20,178 bases of DNA from assembly GCA_000969725.1 (NCBI GenBank), contig JXSR01S003136.1; one strand, 5' to 3'. A program made the translations under genes and the position numbers. This document shows positions 1 to 9,022 of this stretch, piece after piece. The notes beneath the pieces are model-generated. The model was not told where the DNA came from. It did no database searches and saw only the letters and a program-made list of their open reading frames with translations. The DNA is from Ophiothrix spiculata. Its lineage: Eukaryota; Echinodermata; Ophiuroidea; Amphilepidida; Ophiotrichidae. How positions within the stretch are numbered: position 1 is the stretch's first letter; every line of letters starts with the position of its first letter.

Positions 1-36
1 TAATAATTTTAGAAATTTATTAATACAGTATATAAA

Positions 37-166
37 ACAAATATATACTGACATTTTTCAGATCTCTGGATTAAAACTATGGTCCTTCAGTGACTAAAAT
101 CAAGCTATTTTAGTCACTTCAGGCCCATAGTTTTAACCAGAGATCTTCAAGTCAGTATATATTTGT
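37..166. mobile_element. Foldback MITE / long hairpin, about 60-bp arms
   Basis: The arms are inverted copies beginning ACAAATATATACTGAC on the left and ending with its complement on the right. They continue through AGATCTCTGG and AAAACTATGG to GTGACTAAAAT, with a loop of about 5 bases near position 103. There are only a few mismatches and small gaps. No transposase is seen and no target duplication is clear. It could be a non-autonomous DNA element or, less likely, a small-RNA hairpin. Confidence 0.75.
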
Positions 167-231
167 ATAATAGACACTGAAACTGCAAATGAAAAGTTAC
201 AATGAAATTGAGGTATGAATGAGTTATAATC

Positions 232-252
232 TTGTTTGTTTGTTTGTTTGTT
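232..252 (+). repeat. (TTTG)n microsatellite in the acceptor tract of exon 1
   Basis: About five tandem TTTG units sit immediately before the AG at 256-257. Length changes here could alter inclusion of micro-exon 1. Confidence 0.85.
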
Positions 253-257
253 CACAG

Positions 258-281
258 GGAGCTTAGGACTAAGTGATTTTG
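258..281 (+). CDS. Micro-exon 1 (24 nt, phase 1-1), extracellular linker
   Basis: This is a 24-base candidate exon between a long T/G-rich tract ending in TTCACAG and a consensus donor GTGAGT. In phase 1 it reads S-L-G-L-S-D-F with split codons at both ends and no stop, matching the phase needed by every downstream stalk exon. It encodes no recognisable domain, only a short linker. Splice-site quality and phase are the only support, so it could be a chance match. Its size suggests it may be alternatively included. Confidence 0.5.
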
Positions 282-344
282 GTGAGTATTAGATTATTGC
301 ACCCATCTCCATTCCCCAAGACAGTGTTGTAGTGGCCTGGGGGA

Positions 345-960
345 AGGGGTACCCAAATTTGGTTTGGATGGGACATGCGTATGCAAAATTTGAAAAGCCA
401 CCCATCCTAATACCGGGGGATCCGCTCGAAGAAAAAAGTGGTACGCATGCTCGTCAGAAAAAATGCAGAAAAAGGGTCAGATTTGGGCTCATTGGCGTCG
501 TCGACGTCTTTAGAAAAAGGGGTGCCTTTTTAGGGTAACTTTCGACATCTTCTTTTTACAATATCTTGGACTATAATATCACTTTTTCATCAACTATACA
601 ACAGGAAAGGCATACAATGTATTATATTCATGTTTTTTATGGCAGAACATGTGTTTTATGCCGTTGAGGGGCCATTACAGTGTGTTATGCAATTAAGGGG
701 TCAAATGTCCGTTACGACATTTAGGGTCAATTTCAATGTATTACGACATTTAGGGGTATGATTTTGAATATTATGCGCCATTAAGGTTGGAATTTGATGT
801 ACATGGTTACGACATTTAGGGTCCGATTTTAGGGTGCTCTGATGAGCATGCGTACCATTTTTTTCTTCGAGCGCCCCCGGGTCCAAATACCAATTTTCAA
901 GAAAAATTTGAGTCAGATTTATTCCCAAATTGCATGCTTTTGCCCAAACTTGAGGCACAA
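345..960. mobile_element. Inverted-repeat DNA element carrying an internal minisatellite
   Basis: An inner left-arm block at about 412-452 (CTCGAAGAAAAAA then GGTACGCATGCTC) reappears inverted at about 844-885 next to a C/G-rich block (GGGGG with GGATCC on the left, CCCCCGGG on the right). Weaker similarity extends outward to about 345 and 960. The middle holds 28-36-bp tandem units. No transposase is seen. The outer limits are approximate. Confidence 0.65.
656..838 (+). repeat. Minisatellite of TTAYG-x-CATTTAGGG units
   Basis: Six degenerate units start near 656, 684, 712, 741, 771 and 807, spaced 28 to 36 bases. The best-kept core is TTACGACATTTAGGG (712, 741, 807). It lies inside the surrounding inverted-repeat element. 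Confidence 0.8.
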
Positions 961-1837
961 AGTTTATTTAAGTTTTGTGAAGAAAATTTAAATTGTGCCA
1001 TTTGGCGCAAAGTTTGGAAAAATTTAACAAGAAAGCAATCAAAGTACCACATTTTGTGAAGAAAAAAGACTGATTGAAATAACAGAGAGCCTGAATTTGT
1101 GGCATATCCCCATAACCTCTTTTGCACTAAGTACCCCCCCCCAGGGTATAGTGTCCCTATGCCATGAATAACATGGTCGTTGCTTAGAGAAGATATGTAC
1201 AGTTTTCCCATCATGCCTCGCTTCTTTTGGGACTGTGTGTATAGGAAATAATGTGAGTAGTTAGTGATGAAGTGACCCAAAGTTCAAGTTCATTGTCGTA
1301 ATCTTACGATCTAGGCATATATTACATTACCAAATTAGTTGTGTATGTATTGTTAAAATTAAGATTGTTTCAGTCAAATTGTTTTGTGATTTTTTTGTGT
1401 ATGACATTGTACATTTTTCACATGTTTGTAAATTGCAAGTGATTTGAATAAATATTATTACATGTTCAAACTATCCCATAGGAAGCAATTCATGATGGGA
1501 AGCATGCAATATCTTGTGTTGCCCTAGCTAATGAATGTCAGGCAAGACATCAGGGCAACTGTTAATTTCAAATCTTGTTAAGGGCAACAAATCCGTAAAC
1601 AAATTTACTATGGGTTTTTGCCGAACTTTGCAGACTTGAATGCAACTTTGGTACCCGACATCAGATAGGCTATTTCACTCGCACGGAATAAAGCGCATTT
1701 TCAGGTAATAACGGCAATAGCGAGCGACTTGCTGCCTTTATCCGTTTTAGTTGATATCTACATAAAAGTATGTAGTCTGTACATGTATCAGTTGCTTCGT
1801 CACAGTCACACTTGACTCAGTTGAAGTGAATAGATGG

Positions 1838-2114
1838 AGGGGGAGCGGGTTGGCGCAGCGGTAGTTCCCTCGCCTTGCACCAATGAGGTCCTTGATTCGA
1901 GTTCCGTGCCCGGCGCTTTATGTGCATTTGGTTTTCAGTCCATGCTCGCTTCCGCAGGTTTTTCTCCGGGTACTCCGGTGTTCCTCCTGCATTCAAAACT
2001 GAATTTAAAAAACATCTCAAAGCCTGTTGAAGATAAGCTTCCTTTAGCTAACTTGGTACCAAGCACCAAGTTGGGTTTCCTTGGCGAAAGCCTAAGGCCT
2101 AAACAAGGTGAAAT
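1838..2114 (+). mobile_element. tRNA-derived SINE, full-length-looking copy
   Basis: The head resembles a tRNA gene, with an A box TGGCGCAGCGG at 1851-1861 and a B box GATTCGAGTTC at 1894-1904, spaced as in tRNA promoters. A body follows with TTTTCTCCGGGTACTCCGG (about 1960-1980), then a tail with the palindrome CTTGGTACCAAG-like segment ending ACAAGGTGAA. A second copy lies at about 8783-9022. The CTCCGGGTACTCCGG body block resembles central domains that recur in metazoan SINE superfamilies, possibly the Nin-DC type; that name is from memory and not checked. There is no poly-A tail or clear target duplication. Confidence 0.85.
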
Positions 2115-2132
2115 GCAATACCCTTGACTGTA

Positions 2133-2292
2133 ATGCCCATGACTTTCTAGCAGGTCGCAGCTAGCGTCTAGTTTGATTTTAGACACAATTAAGAAGCTAA
2201 CAGACGCTAGCAGTGTCATGATTTTCAAGTTTACCGTCTCCGTTATCGTCCAGCAGGATGCTAGCTGCATCTTGTCAATATGTCATGGGCAT
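2133..2292. mobile_element. 160-bp MITE with TA target duplication
   Basis: The ends are ATGCCCATGAC and its inverse GTCATGGGCAT, flanked by TA at 2131-2132 and 2293-2294. Similarity of the arms extends about 38 bases (CAGCTAGC blocks on both sides). GCTAGC and GACGCTAG repeats add inner pairing. TA duplication suggests mobilisation by a Tc1/mariner-type transposase. It begins about 18 bases after the SINE end. Confidence 0.75.
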
Positions 2293-2656
2293 TAGAATTG
2301 TTGAAACTGTATAGAGACCTTGCATGCTTTTATTGATTGATACCAAACAAAGGATTTGGACTGATGACCTTTCCAGTAAACATGGCGTATCGCAGTCCAT
2401 TCAACAAGATACTGCAATTAACCTACTGATAATGGTGCATTTTTATTGATGGGCCAATATGAAGTGTTTGGTAATAGTATAACACTTCTATTGAATGCAT
2501 TTGAGCAATCCGCCATATTTATGGTATTACTCGTCACATGCAGGGCCTCTATACTTCCATATAGGGGGGGGGGGCTGCTTGAAGAAAAAAACCTTTTGGT
2601 TAGTTTTCCCCAAAATAAAATACTAACGTGTCTCAAATTACTATTTTATATTTCAG

Positions 2657-2689
2657 AATTGTTTGGTCTTAATGAAACTTTGGAAAATG
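2657..2689 (+). CDS. Micro-exon 2 (33 nt, phase 1-1), extracellular linker
   Basis: This 33-base candidate exon follows TTATATTTCAG and precedes the donor GTAGGT. In phase 1 it reads L-F-G-L-N-E-T-L-E-N with split codons at both ends, including an N-E-T glycosylation sequon. Spliced to the next exon, the junction would read N-V-T, a second sequon. Its hydrophobic-Gly-Leu pattern recalls micro-exon 1, so the two may be diverged duplicates. No domain is recognised. Support comes from splice sites, phase and position only. Confidence 0.55.
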
Positions 2690-3492
2690 GTAGGTATATG
2701 ATATACCAAATGTTGTTAAATGATGTTAAGATATAATGTAGTGTAATTCAACCTACTCATTTATATGTAAACTTTAAATTGCCTATCTTCATATGCACCA
2801 TAAAACTTCAATGGCACATCATTTTGCTTCTAAGCATGGTCTTTACTACAGCATCAGCAGATCAGATTCACTAAAGAGATGATAAGGGGTGCACCATTAG
2901 ATTTCCAGGGGGAGTAGGAAGTTGGGTTGGGGGTTGATTTTTTTTTTCGCGCCCATTCGTGAGCACATTTTTTTCCTAGAAAGTACGTACTGTTTTTCTG
3001 CCTATTCTATCCATGTTCAGGGGGGAATTTTTTTCTTCTGGCTGTGGAGAGGGATTTTTTTTTTTCAAAAAACTTCCTGCTCTGCCCTGGAAATCTAATG
3101 GTGCGCCCTTAATCTGTATGTTTCATCAAGGAAATCTCTACTATTTCCATGGTTGCATCTTGTCATAAATCAGCAGCGATTAGAATTTGTTATAATAAAC
3201 ATAACATATAACAACATCAAAAATGGGATGGTACAATTTGTGACCCCACTTCTTTGACCCCACTTTTTTGTATAATAAAATTCATCAAAATATATCTACT
3301 AATTAAATTTATATAGAAACATCTTATTTGAAACAATGGCAAGTTCAGTTACTACCTCAATTAGCTGTATATGAATTTACAATATTGAAAATAAACAAGT
3401 TCGCTCAACCTTGTACAATCTGCATATGTCTTACATTTAATCAATTTTCTAATACATATTTTTCTTTTGCTCTTTACATCTTGACATAATAG
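2690..3492 (+). other. Intron 2
   Basis: The intron contains a MITE at 2885-3109. The remainder is AT-rich with no other structure seen. The branch and pyrimidine region TTTTTCTTTTGCTCTTT lies just before the acceptor. Confidence 0.6.
2885..3109. mobile_element. 225-bp MITE with TA target duplication
   Basis: The left end AGGGGTGCACCATTAG with ATTTCCAGGG is repeated inverted at the right end (CCCTGGAAAT then CTAATGGTGCGCCCT). AGGAAGT-type similarity extends the arms to about 40 bases. TA flanks the element at 2883-2884 and 3110-3111. The interior has T-rich runs. A second, partial copy lies at about 9830-9945. Confidence 0.8.
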
Positions 3493-4161
3493 TGACCATA
3501 CCAGTTACAGTTGATATCAATGTAACCTTATCTGAGGATATTACAGTAACTAATTTTGCTGAAGTAACAGATTATGAAGGGACAGCAACTGATGTATTTT
3601 TAAGTACCACTGATTTTGAAGGTACTGTAACAGACGGAGCCGGAGTCACTCTAGCAACGACTGATGTGAACACACAGACAGATGCAAGTGCAGCTGCCAC
3701 AACAGATTTGAAACCGACTGGGACAACTCCTAGAGACTACGCTACCTCAGCGTTACCCGGTACGGTTACTGATGATGGCGGCATTGAATCCACCACAGAC
3801 TTGGTTACAATAACTGATGAAGGTGTGGCTTCAACCACGGAATTTGGCCACACTGCAAGTACCCAAGCTGTGGCAACAACCGAAGAGTTACCTGGTACGG
3901 TCACTGATCCATTTCAGACCACAACAGATTTTGAAGGGACGGGTTCACCTCATACTGCTACGACAGAGTTTGTTGGAACTGCTACCGGCCGAACTGTTGA
4001 TGTCACCACAGATTTTGCTGGGACGCAGTCGCAAACACCTAGGGTTCAGACCACAGAGTTTGCTGGGACAGTATCGCAACAAACGCTGCTCACTACGGAT
4101 GATCCTGGAACAGCAACGGGTCAAACGGAGGTCACCTCAGAGTTTCCTGTAACTGTTACAG
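3493..4161 (+). CDS. Exon 3: acidic Thr-rich TT[DE]F-x-GT repeat stalk (mucin-like)
   Basis: The exon is open throughout, 669 nt, phase 1-1, ending at the donor GTAATG. It encodes about 222 residues made of roughly 14 degenerate units of 13-17 residues, each starting with TT[DE] and usually continuing F-x-G-T-x-[TS]. By hand count about 63 residues are Thr (about 28%). Asp and Glu are abundant, Lys and Arg almost absent, and there is no Cys. Inference: an extended, negatively charged, O-glycosylated stalk. Unlike classical mucin PTS domains it has few prolines. The start is uncertain: the AGs before 3493, 3505 and 3511 all keep the same frame; I chose the first after the pyrimidine tract. The units have diverged at DNA level, so the array is not a recent expansion. 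Confidence 0.88.
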
Positions 4162-5852
4162 GTAATGAGTATAAGGCATTTATAATATTTGATTGCAAAT
4201 ATGCAAAATCATGTTTGTATAATTTATTTTGATCAGAGGGGATGTTGTGAGATTGTTCTAGCGTGCATATAACATCAGTGTGTCAAACGCTTAAATTTTA
4301 TAATTTCTGTACCTTTTAAATGCATCTTTTTCAATCTTGATCAATTTTTTGGATGTTTTATGGTTCTGGGGTCTCGTCAAAGATATCGACACTGGGAGGC
4401 CCAATGAAACACTAATTATTATTTATTTTTCCAATGTGACGTTTTGATTTTGAAATGTTTGGAAACCGGATTAAGAAACTGCCTCCTTTGGCATTGATGA
4501 GTGACATAGTGACATAGGTCACATGACATGTGCCTCGTGATATTAAAGAGGGACCAACATGTGTCTCATTTTATGATACCAATAATAGTTATTCTACACC
4601 TAAATATTTCCTTTTTACCGGTAAGGTGACAGAAAAAAACACATTTTTTACCGGGCTGACCAACCCTAAATTTGCATTTTTGAAGATTTCTTTTTTTCTG
4701 TTTTGATAAAAAATCATATAAAATCAGCTGTTTTTTGGCCCAAAATCTTGTAAACATCTTTTCTCCCATGTTTGTCAGATTTTGGGGCTATTTTAGGCAA
4801 AAAAATGTTTTTTTAAAAAAAACTTGCTTGAACGACCGACTGTAAAACATGGTTGTTTTTTTGTCGCCTGATCAGTATTTTAAATGACATCATGATGTGA
4901 CAAGTCCGCACTGTACAAGATAAGGATTGTTATTTGTTTACCTATAAAAAAATCAATTTCAAGTATTTTGATATGATGGGTCACATCTGTGATTCGATGT
5001 GGGAACCAAACCACACTTTTTCTGCCCCAGGCTGAAAGCATTTTACCTCTAAACTGACTTCTAAAGTAAAAACAAATTATCTTTAGAAGTATTCTACAAA
5101 ATTCAAAGAGACTTCAGCATAATACACCTGTATGAACTGTACACATTGCCTGGGATAGTGTTTTTGAAGGTAAGAGGCAGTGAGTGTAGTTATACTTCTG
5201 TGTTAGTTAGGGCGTCTGGGGGACGTCCTACGCCTGAGCTGACAAGTAATGTAGGGCGTCTGGGGTTAAATGTTGCTTATTTTGACAAGGTAGTCTTTGA
5301 TTTGTTTTTATGTCTACGCTGCAAAATAGTACTACTAGATTGATGGCACATTACAAAAGTTTTTTATTATCAAAGTTTTACTTTATGTACCCTCACCACT
5401 TAGTATATGCTAAAGATTTATGAAGTTTGATTATCTGTAAGTTATTTTGATCGTTTACTCTTATATTTTATACCGATTGGCTTGATTTGAGCCAGTCAAT
5501 TGTGTTTTACTAAATTGCCCTCTCAAAACATTATATTAACTGCTCTGTCATTCTAGCAATAGTAAAAACTATTATCCCTCGGTGATCTTGAGAGTATCAA
5601 ACTATTTCCCTCGACCTTCTATCTCGGGAAATAGTAAATACCGTAGTCTCAAGTCTCTTCGGGGCAATAGTTTTTACTATTGCCCTCATGAGCAGGCAAT
5701 ATTTGTATATTTTATATTGAAGATTCCTTGTGAGGGTTTAATTTTCTAAGGATTAGCCAATGTGTCTTTTATGTTTCATATTATTACCTTTGCACTAATT
5801 GTTTTATTTTTGTATTGTTTCTTGAATGTCAAATAACATGTGCTCTAAACAG
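4162..5852 (+). other. Intron 3
   Basis: Mostly AT-rich with poly-T and poly-A runs (around 4680-4820). It contains a foldback element at 5540-5695 and two copies of TAGGGCGTCTGGGG 44 bases apart (5208, 5252). No further phase-1 exon passes inspection. Confidence 0.6.
5540..5695. mobile_element. 156-bp foldback MITE
   Basis: It begins CTGCTC and ends GAGCAG, with inverted AATAGTAAAAACTATT blocks at both sides and TATTTCCC / GGGAAATA pairs inward. AATAGT-x-ACTATT is itself a near-palindrome, giving nested hairpins. No transposase or clear target duplication is seen. Confidence 0.72.
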
Positions 5853-5978
5853 ATGAAGGTATTGGAACAACAGGCACAGAAAAAACACCAGCAACCCTCA
5901 TTGGCTCTACCACTGAGTATGCAGGCACATTTACTAATCCTACATTTGGTGGAACAACAGACTTCAATACTGCTACTG
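5853..5978 (+). CDS. Exon 4: continuation of the TT[DE] repeat stalk
   Basis: The exon is 126 nt, phase 1-1, between CTAAACAG and the donor GTAAGA. It encodes 42 residues continuing the same repeat, with TTEYAGT and TTDF units. Joined to exon 3 the split codon gives Asp, producing a T-V-T-D-E-G junction like the units inside exon 3. This supports both splice choices. It is rich in Thr and Gly and has no Cys. A longer open frame overlaps it in another register but has no similarity and is a shadow. A symmetric phase-1 exon of repeats can be skipped without disturbing the frame. Confidence 0.85.
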
Positions 5979-6593
5979 GTAAGAAAAAAAAATACTTTTT
6001 TCAATATTTGCATTTTTTTTCCTTATCTTAAACAATTTTTCACATAAATGTAAACATGTACTTAAGGTGTCTGGTATGCACGTACTGGTACGCACTTGTT
6101 TTGACTTGATAAGTACAGCGAGCGCCAGTGAGTGTGCATGCGCATAATACGCAGAATAGTATTTTGAAGCAAACAATGATGTCATGATTTTGTCAGGTGT
6201 TTCTCAGGATACTGGGTACCCAGGCACTAGCAAGGAACTCTGCCATTTTCTGCCAACTTCCCTGTAGGACAGAACCGAATCCCCAACCAAGTCCCTGCCC
6301 TAACACCACAAGATATCTAGAGATCGACTTAATTTTTGACACAAATGATAGCATCAAGCCTCCACTGTAACCCCGTACATGTCCCCCACCGCACTAGTCC
6401 TGAGTACCTAGGGACCAATTTCCAAATTTGCAATTTGCTTTTCCACCATAACTAACACTTACCAGCCAGGAGCATTAATATTTTGAAGTGACAACTAGAT
6501 GGACCGTGTTTTTAGTTACAATTTTGACCGCACTCTTAGAACTCTCTTTATAAATAAAATCACAATTTCAATGTCCTCGTCTAAATATTACAG
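5979..6593 (+). other. Intron 4
   Basis: No mobile element is firmly recognised. A GC-richer stretch at about 6065-6150 has inverted GCAC/GTGC motifs (TATGCACGTAC and GTGTGCATGCGCATA) but no long stem. Confidence 0.5.
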
Positions 6594-6752
6594 GAGTATT
6601 TGAAACAACAACAGACTTCGATTCGACTACACCTCTCCCAGCATGTCTTTGGTTGGATCCTTGCGTGATGGGTGGCGTATGCCTGGATATTGATTTGGAT
6701 AATTACGCTTGCCGATGTCTTCGAAACACCACAGGAAAGAACTGCCAACTTG
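6594..6752 (+). CDS. Exon 5: last stalk unit plus EGF-like domain
   Basis: The exon is 159 nt, phase 1-1, between ATATTACAG and GTAAGT. The first residues repeat the stalk motif (TTTDFDSTTP). Then comes a complete EGF-like module with cysteine spacing C-x5-C-x5-C-x9-C-x-C-x8-C and the usual Gly before the third Cys (VMGGVC). No Ca-binding EGF signature (D-x-[DN]-E at the start) is seen, so this is probably a non-calcium EGF. The EGF ends 3 residues before the exon end and is followed directly by the VWD domain of exon 6 after a 5.4-kb intron. EGF domains commonly mediate protein contacts and spacing in extracellular mosaics. Confidence 0.91.
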
Positions 6753-6775
6753 GTAAGTTACTGCTTCCAATGTCA

Positions 6776-7118
6776 TTAGGCCTAAAGAAAATTGTTTGGT
6801 TGGCGTAACATAGAAAAAAAAATAGGGTAGGTAGGTCGGATTTTTTTTAAATATTTTTTTTGTTTTGTTTTACATACAAGAACACAAAAATATACGACAC
6901 ATATACAAAAACATCTTCACTTTTTCTGTAACACATCTTTTATGTGTCATTTTTGATTTCCTGCAACCCATATATCAGGGCCCCATGAATTGATTCCCAT
7001 CAAATTTGGGATTCGGAGGTTTTTTTACCATACATAAAAAAAATTAAAATGTTTAGGGTCTGCGGTAAAAATAGGGATGGTCGGATTACACCAATCAAAC
7101 CATTTTGTTTAGGCCTAA
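6776..7118. mobile_element. 343-bp inverted-repeat element with TTAGGCCTAA tips
   Basis: The left end TTAGGCCTAAAG then TTTGGTTGGCGTAA is matched inverted at the right end (TTACACCAATCAAA then TTTAGGCCTAA), about 30 bases with few mismatches. GGTCGGATT (left) and its counterpart near 7078-7086 extend the similarity. The interior is T-rich. The palindromic tips make the target duplication ambiguous. Confidence 0.75.
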
Positions 7119-8305
7119 CCTTCGTTGAGAAAATTGAGACATGCTGCATGATTTAGGCCCTGCACTTAAATGGTTACAATGCCAAGAAAATCTATTATGA
7201 CTGCCAAAATTTATGTGTTTAATTATATAGTATAGGGTAGGGTCTTCTCTGTCCAATGATTCCAAAATTATGGAAATAGGTTGTTGAATACTGTCAAAAT
7301 GATGTGATAAAACATGGCCATCTATAAAGGCTGAGTTTCATCAAAATACGAAACAGTAGAGATGATCTTTACAATGATGGTCTGTGGACAGTAGTTTAGA
7401 GTGGGAGAAATGTGTTACTTTGCGCAGTGACAATGTAAAGATGCCTTAAGAACCATATGATAAAATTACGTCCACGGCTGTATTTTTTCTGGGTAAAGTT
7501 TAAAAACTTTTTAAAGTACCCCTTCGTACAGTTAACGATACATTGTGAAATATAAGGTAAACTGTTCATAAAACATAATGGAGGAGAACACAAGTAAAAT
7601 TAAAGCATTACAAAAGCTGTCGGGTCTCTAGTCTTCAAATATCTTAAATTAACATGTATTCAAAATTTGTGAAAGCATACCGTTCTCTCAATCCACAATG
7701 CGAAAGCCACAGAGCAGATAGAAAGGATGGGCTGTTTCTTGCTCATTATGAAACAGATTGTGCAATGACTTCTTATTGCATGTGTTAAATGCTGGTGTCG
7801 AGGGATATTTCTAGCAGTGATTTTGATGGAACTGTAAAAGCTATATATATTAAAGAAATCACAGGTTGTTACCAACAATTGATATATTTATATGCTATAG
7901 GAATTCAACATCAAGTAACCTTTCAACCCAAAGTGAACTAAGTTGTACAAAAGCCCCCTCTTGAAAGTAAAAATAAAATGCATGAAATCAAAATATATCT
8001 GAAACAGCCTTGCCATAAGTTTTCCATGCAGTAACTTGCAGGTATAGTGCTTTGAATGGATATTTGTTTGTAGATAGTAGGCCCTGGAGAAATACCATTT
8101 TTCACCACTTTTTCCAACAATATAAGTCAAATAAATGTAGATTTTGGGATAGAGCAAATTGAACATACCAGGTAATTCTGATTTTGAAATTTTTGTAAAA
8201 TTGCTGTTTGAAATTAATTATATTGCATAAGTTAAATATTTAGTAATGTGAATTGAACATGCATAAAATTCAATTTTTGGTCTCCTTTACCTATAATAGC
8301 ACCAC

Positions 8306-8357
8306 CAATAGTGTGAATTTCTCTATAAATTAACACTATTTTACTATTAAAATAGTG
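8306..8357. repeat. Nested small inverted repeats
   Basis: A perfect 10-bp stem, CACTATTTTA with a CTAT loop, spans 8334-8357. It overlaps an imperfect pair AATAGTGTGAATTT / AAATTAACACTATT. This is probably a decayed MITE fragment. Confidence 0.55.
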
Positions 8358-8782
8358 ATCAAATAACGGTGTGTCTCAGGCAGGATATGGGGCCCTATGT
8401 ATGAGTGACCTTCCCCTTAAAGTATCTCTCTTCTCACTGAATAATAAACCTAAATGCAACTAGAATTATGAGACTGTGATAGCCATTTATGGCAATCAGA
8501 TCTGCAGTCTGATCACAGATTTTGGTCTGATCAATTCATTAAAGTACATGCACATTGTAATGCAAAATTGAAATTATCACCACTACTTATGCAGTCTAAT
8601 CATAATCAAGGATTAATGACAAAGATTAGAATAGAGATGTAATAGCCCATTTACTTCTTGGAATTAAAGTAAGGGTGTGTCAACATAAAACTATTGTCTG
8701 CAAGGTTGAACTCATCAAGGACAGAAAGCTCCTTGAAATAGTTGACATGATCAAGGGAAATGAGCCAGATGTCGGATTTTGA

Positions 8783-9022
8783 CTTCTGATGCAATTGTAG
8801 GCATTTCTTTTGAGTCCTGCGTCCGGCGCTTCATGTGCATTTGGTTTTCAGTCCATGCTCCCTTCCAAAGGTTTTTCTCTGGGTACTCCGGTCTTCCTCC
8901 TGTATTTAAAACTGAATTTAAAAAACATCATGGAGACCTGTTAAAGATAAGCTTTCTGTAAGCTACTTGGTACCAAGTACCAAGTTGAGTTTCCTTGGTG
9001 AAAGCCTAAACAAGGTGAAGGT
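8783..9022 (+). mobile_element. SINE, second copy with decayed head
   Basis: Its body and tail match the copy at 1838-2114 from CCGGCGCTT through TTTTTCTC-x-GGGTACTCCGG to CTTGGTACCAAG and ACAAGGTGAA, with scattered substitutions. The A box is not recognisable and the B box area is decayed, so this copy is probably transcriptionally dead. Same orientation as the gene. Confidence 0.8.

Larger units (their letters stand above)
1..257 (+). other. Intron before exon 1 (partial)
   Basis: Non-coding. It holds the long hairpin at 37-166 and a (TTTG)n microsatellite at 232-252 that doubles as the pyrimidine-type tract of the next acceptor. No coding exon is seen. Confidence 0.6.
282..2656 (+). other. 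Intron 1
   Basis: This 2.4-kb intron contains an inverted-repeat element with an internal minisatellite (about 345-960), a tRNA-derived SINE (1838-2114), a MITE (2133-2292) and an 11-base G run (2564-2574). About 961-1837 and 2293-2656 are otherwise unremarkable AT-rich DNA. Open frames on either strand here have no recognisable domain. Confidence 0.6.

Noticed and set aside
701-1280. Overlapping minus-strand open frames of 85 and 127 residues
   Set aside because: They lie across an inverted-repeat element and AT-rich DNA, have no domain or splice context, and look like chance frames.
1838-1912. tRNA gene
   Set aside because: A and B boxes are present but the sequence does not close a normal acceptor stem and continues into a repeated body found again at 8783-9022, so it is a SINE head.
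1834-2270. Open frames on both strands of 97 and 111 residues
   Set aside because: They follow SINE and MITE sequence and encode nothing recognisable.
3817-4152. Second open frame inside exon 3
   Set aside because: It is an out-of-register shadow of the repeat exon, whose real frame is shown by the TT[DE]F repeats and phase continuity.
5118-5168. Possible small exon before GTAAGA
   Set aside because: Phase 1, which the gene needs, gives an immediate stop. Only an incompatible phase is open.
5826-6047. Open frame overlapping exon 4
   Set aside because: Wrong register. The repeat motif and the splice phases support the other frame.
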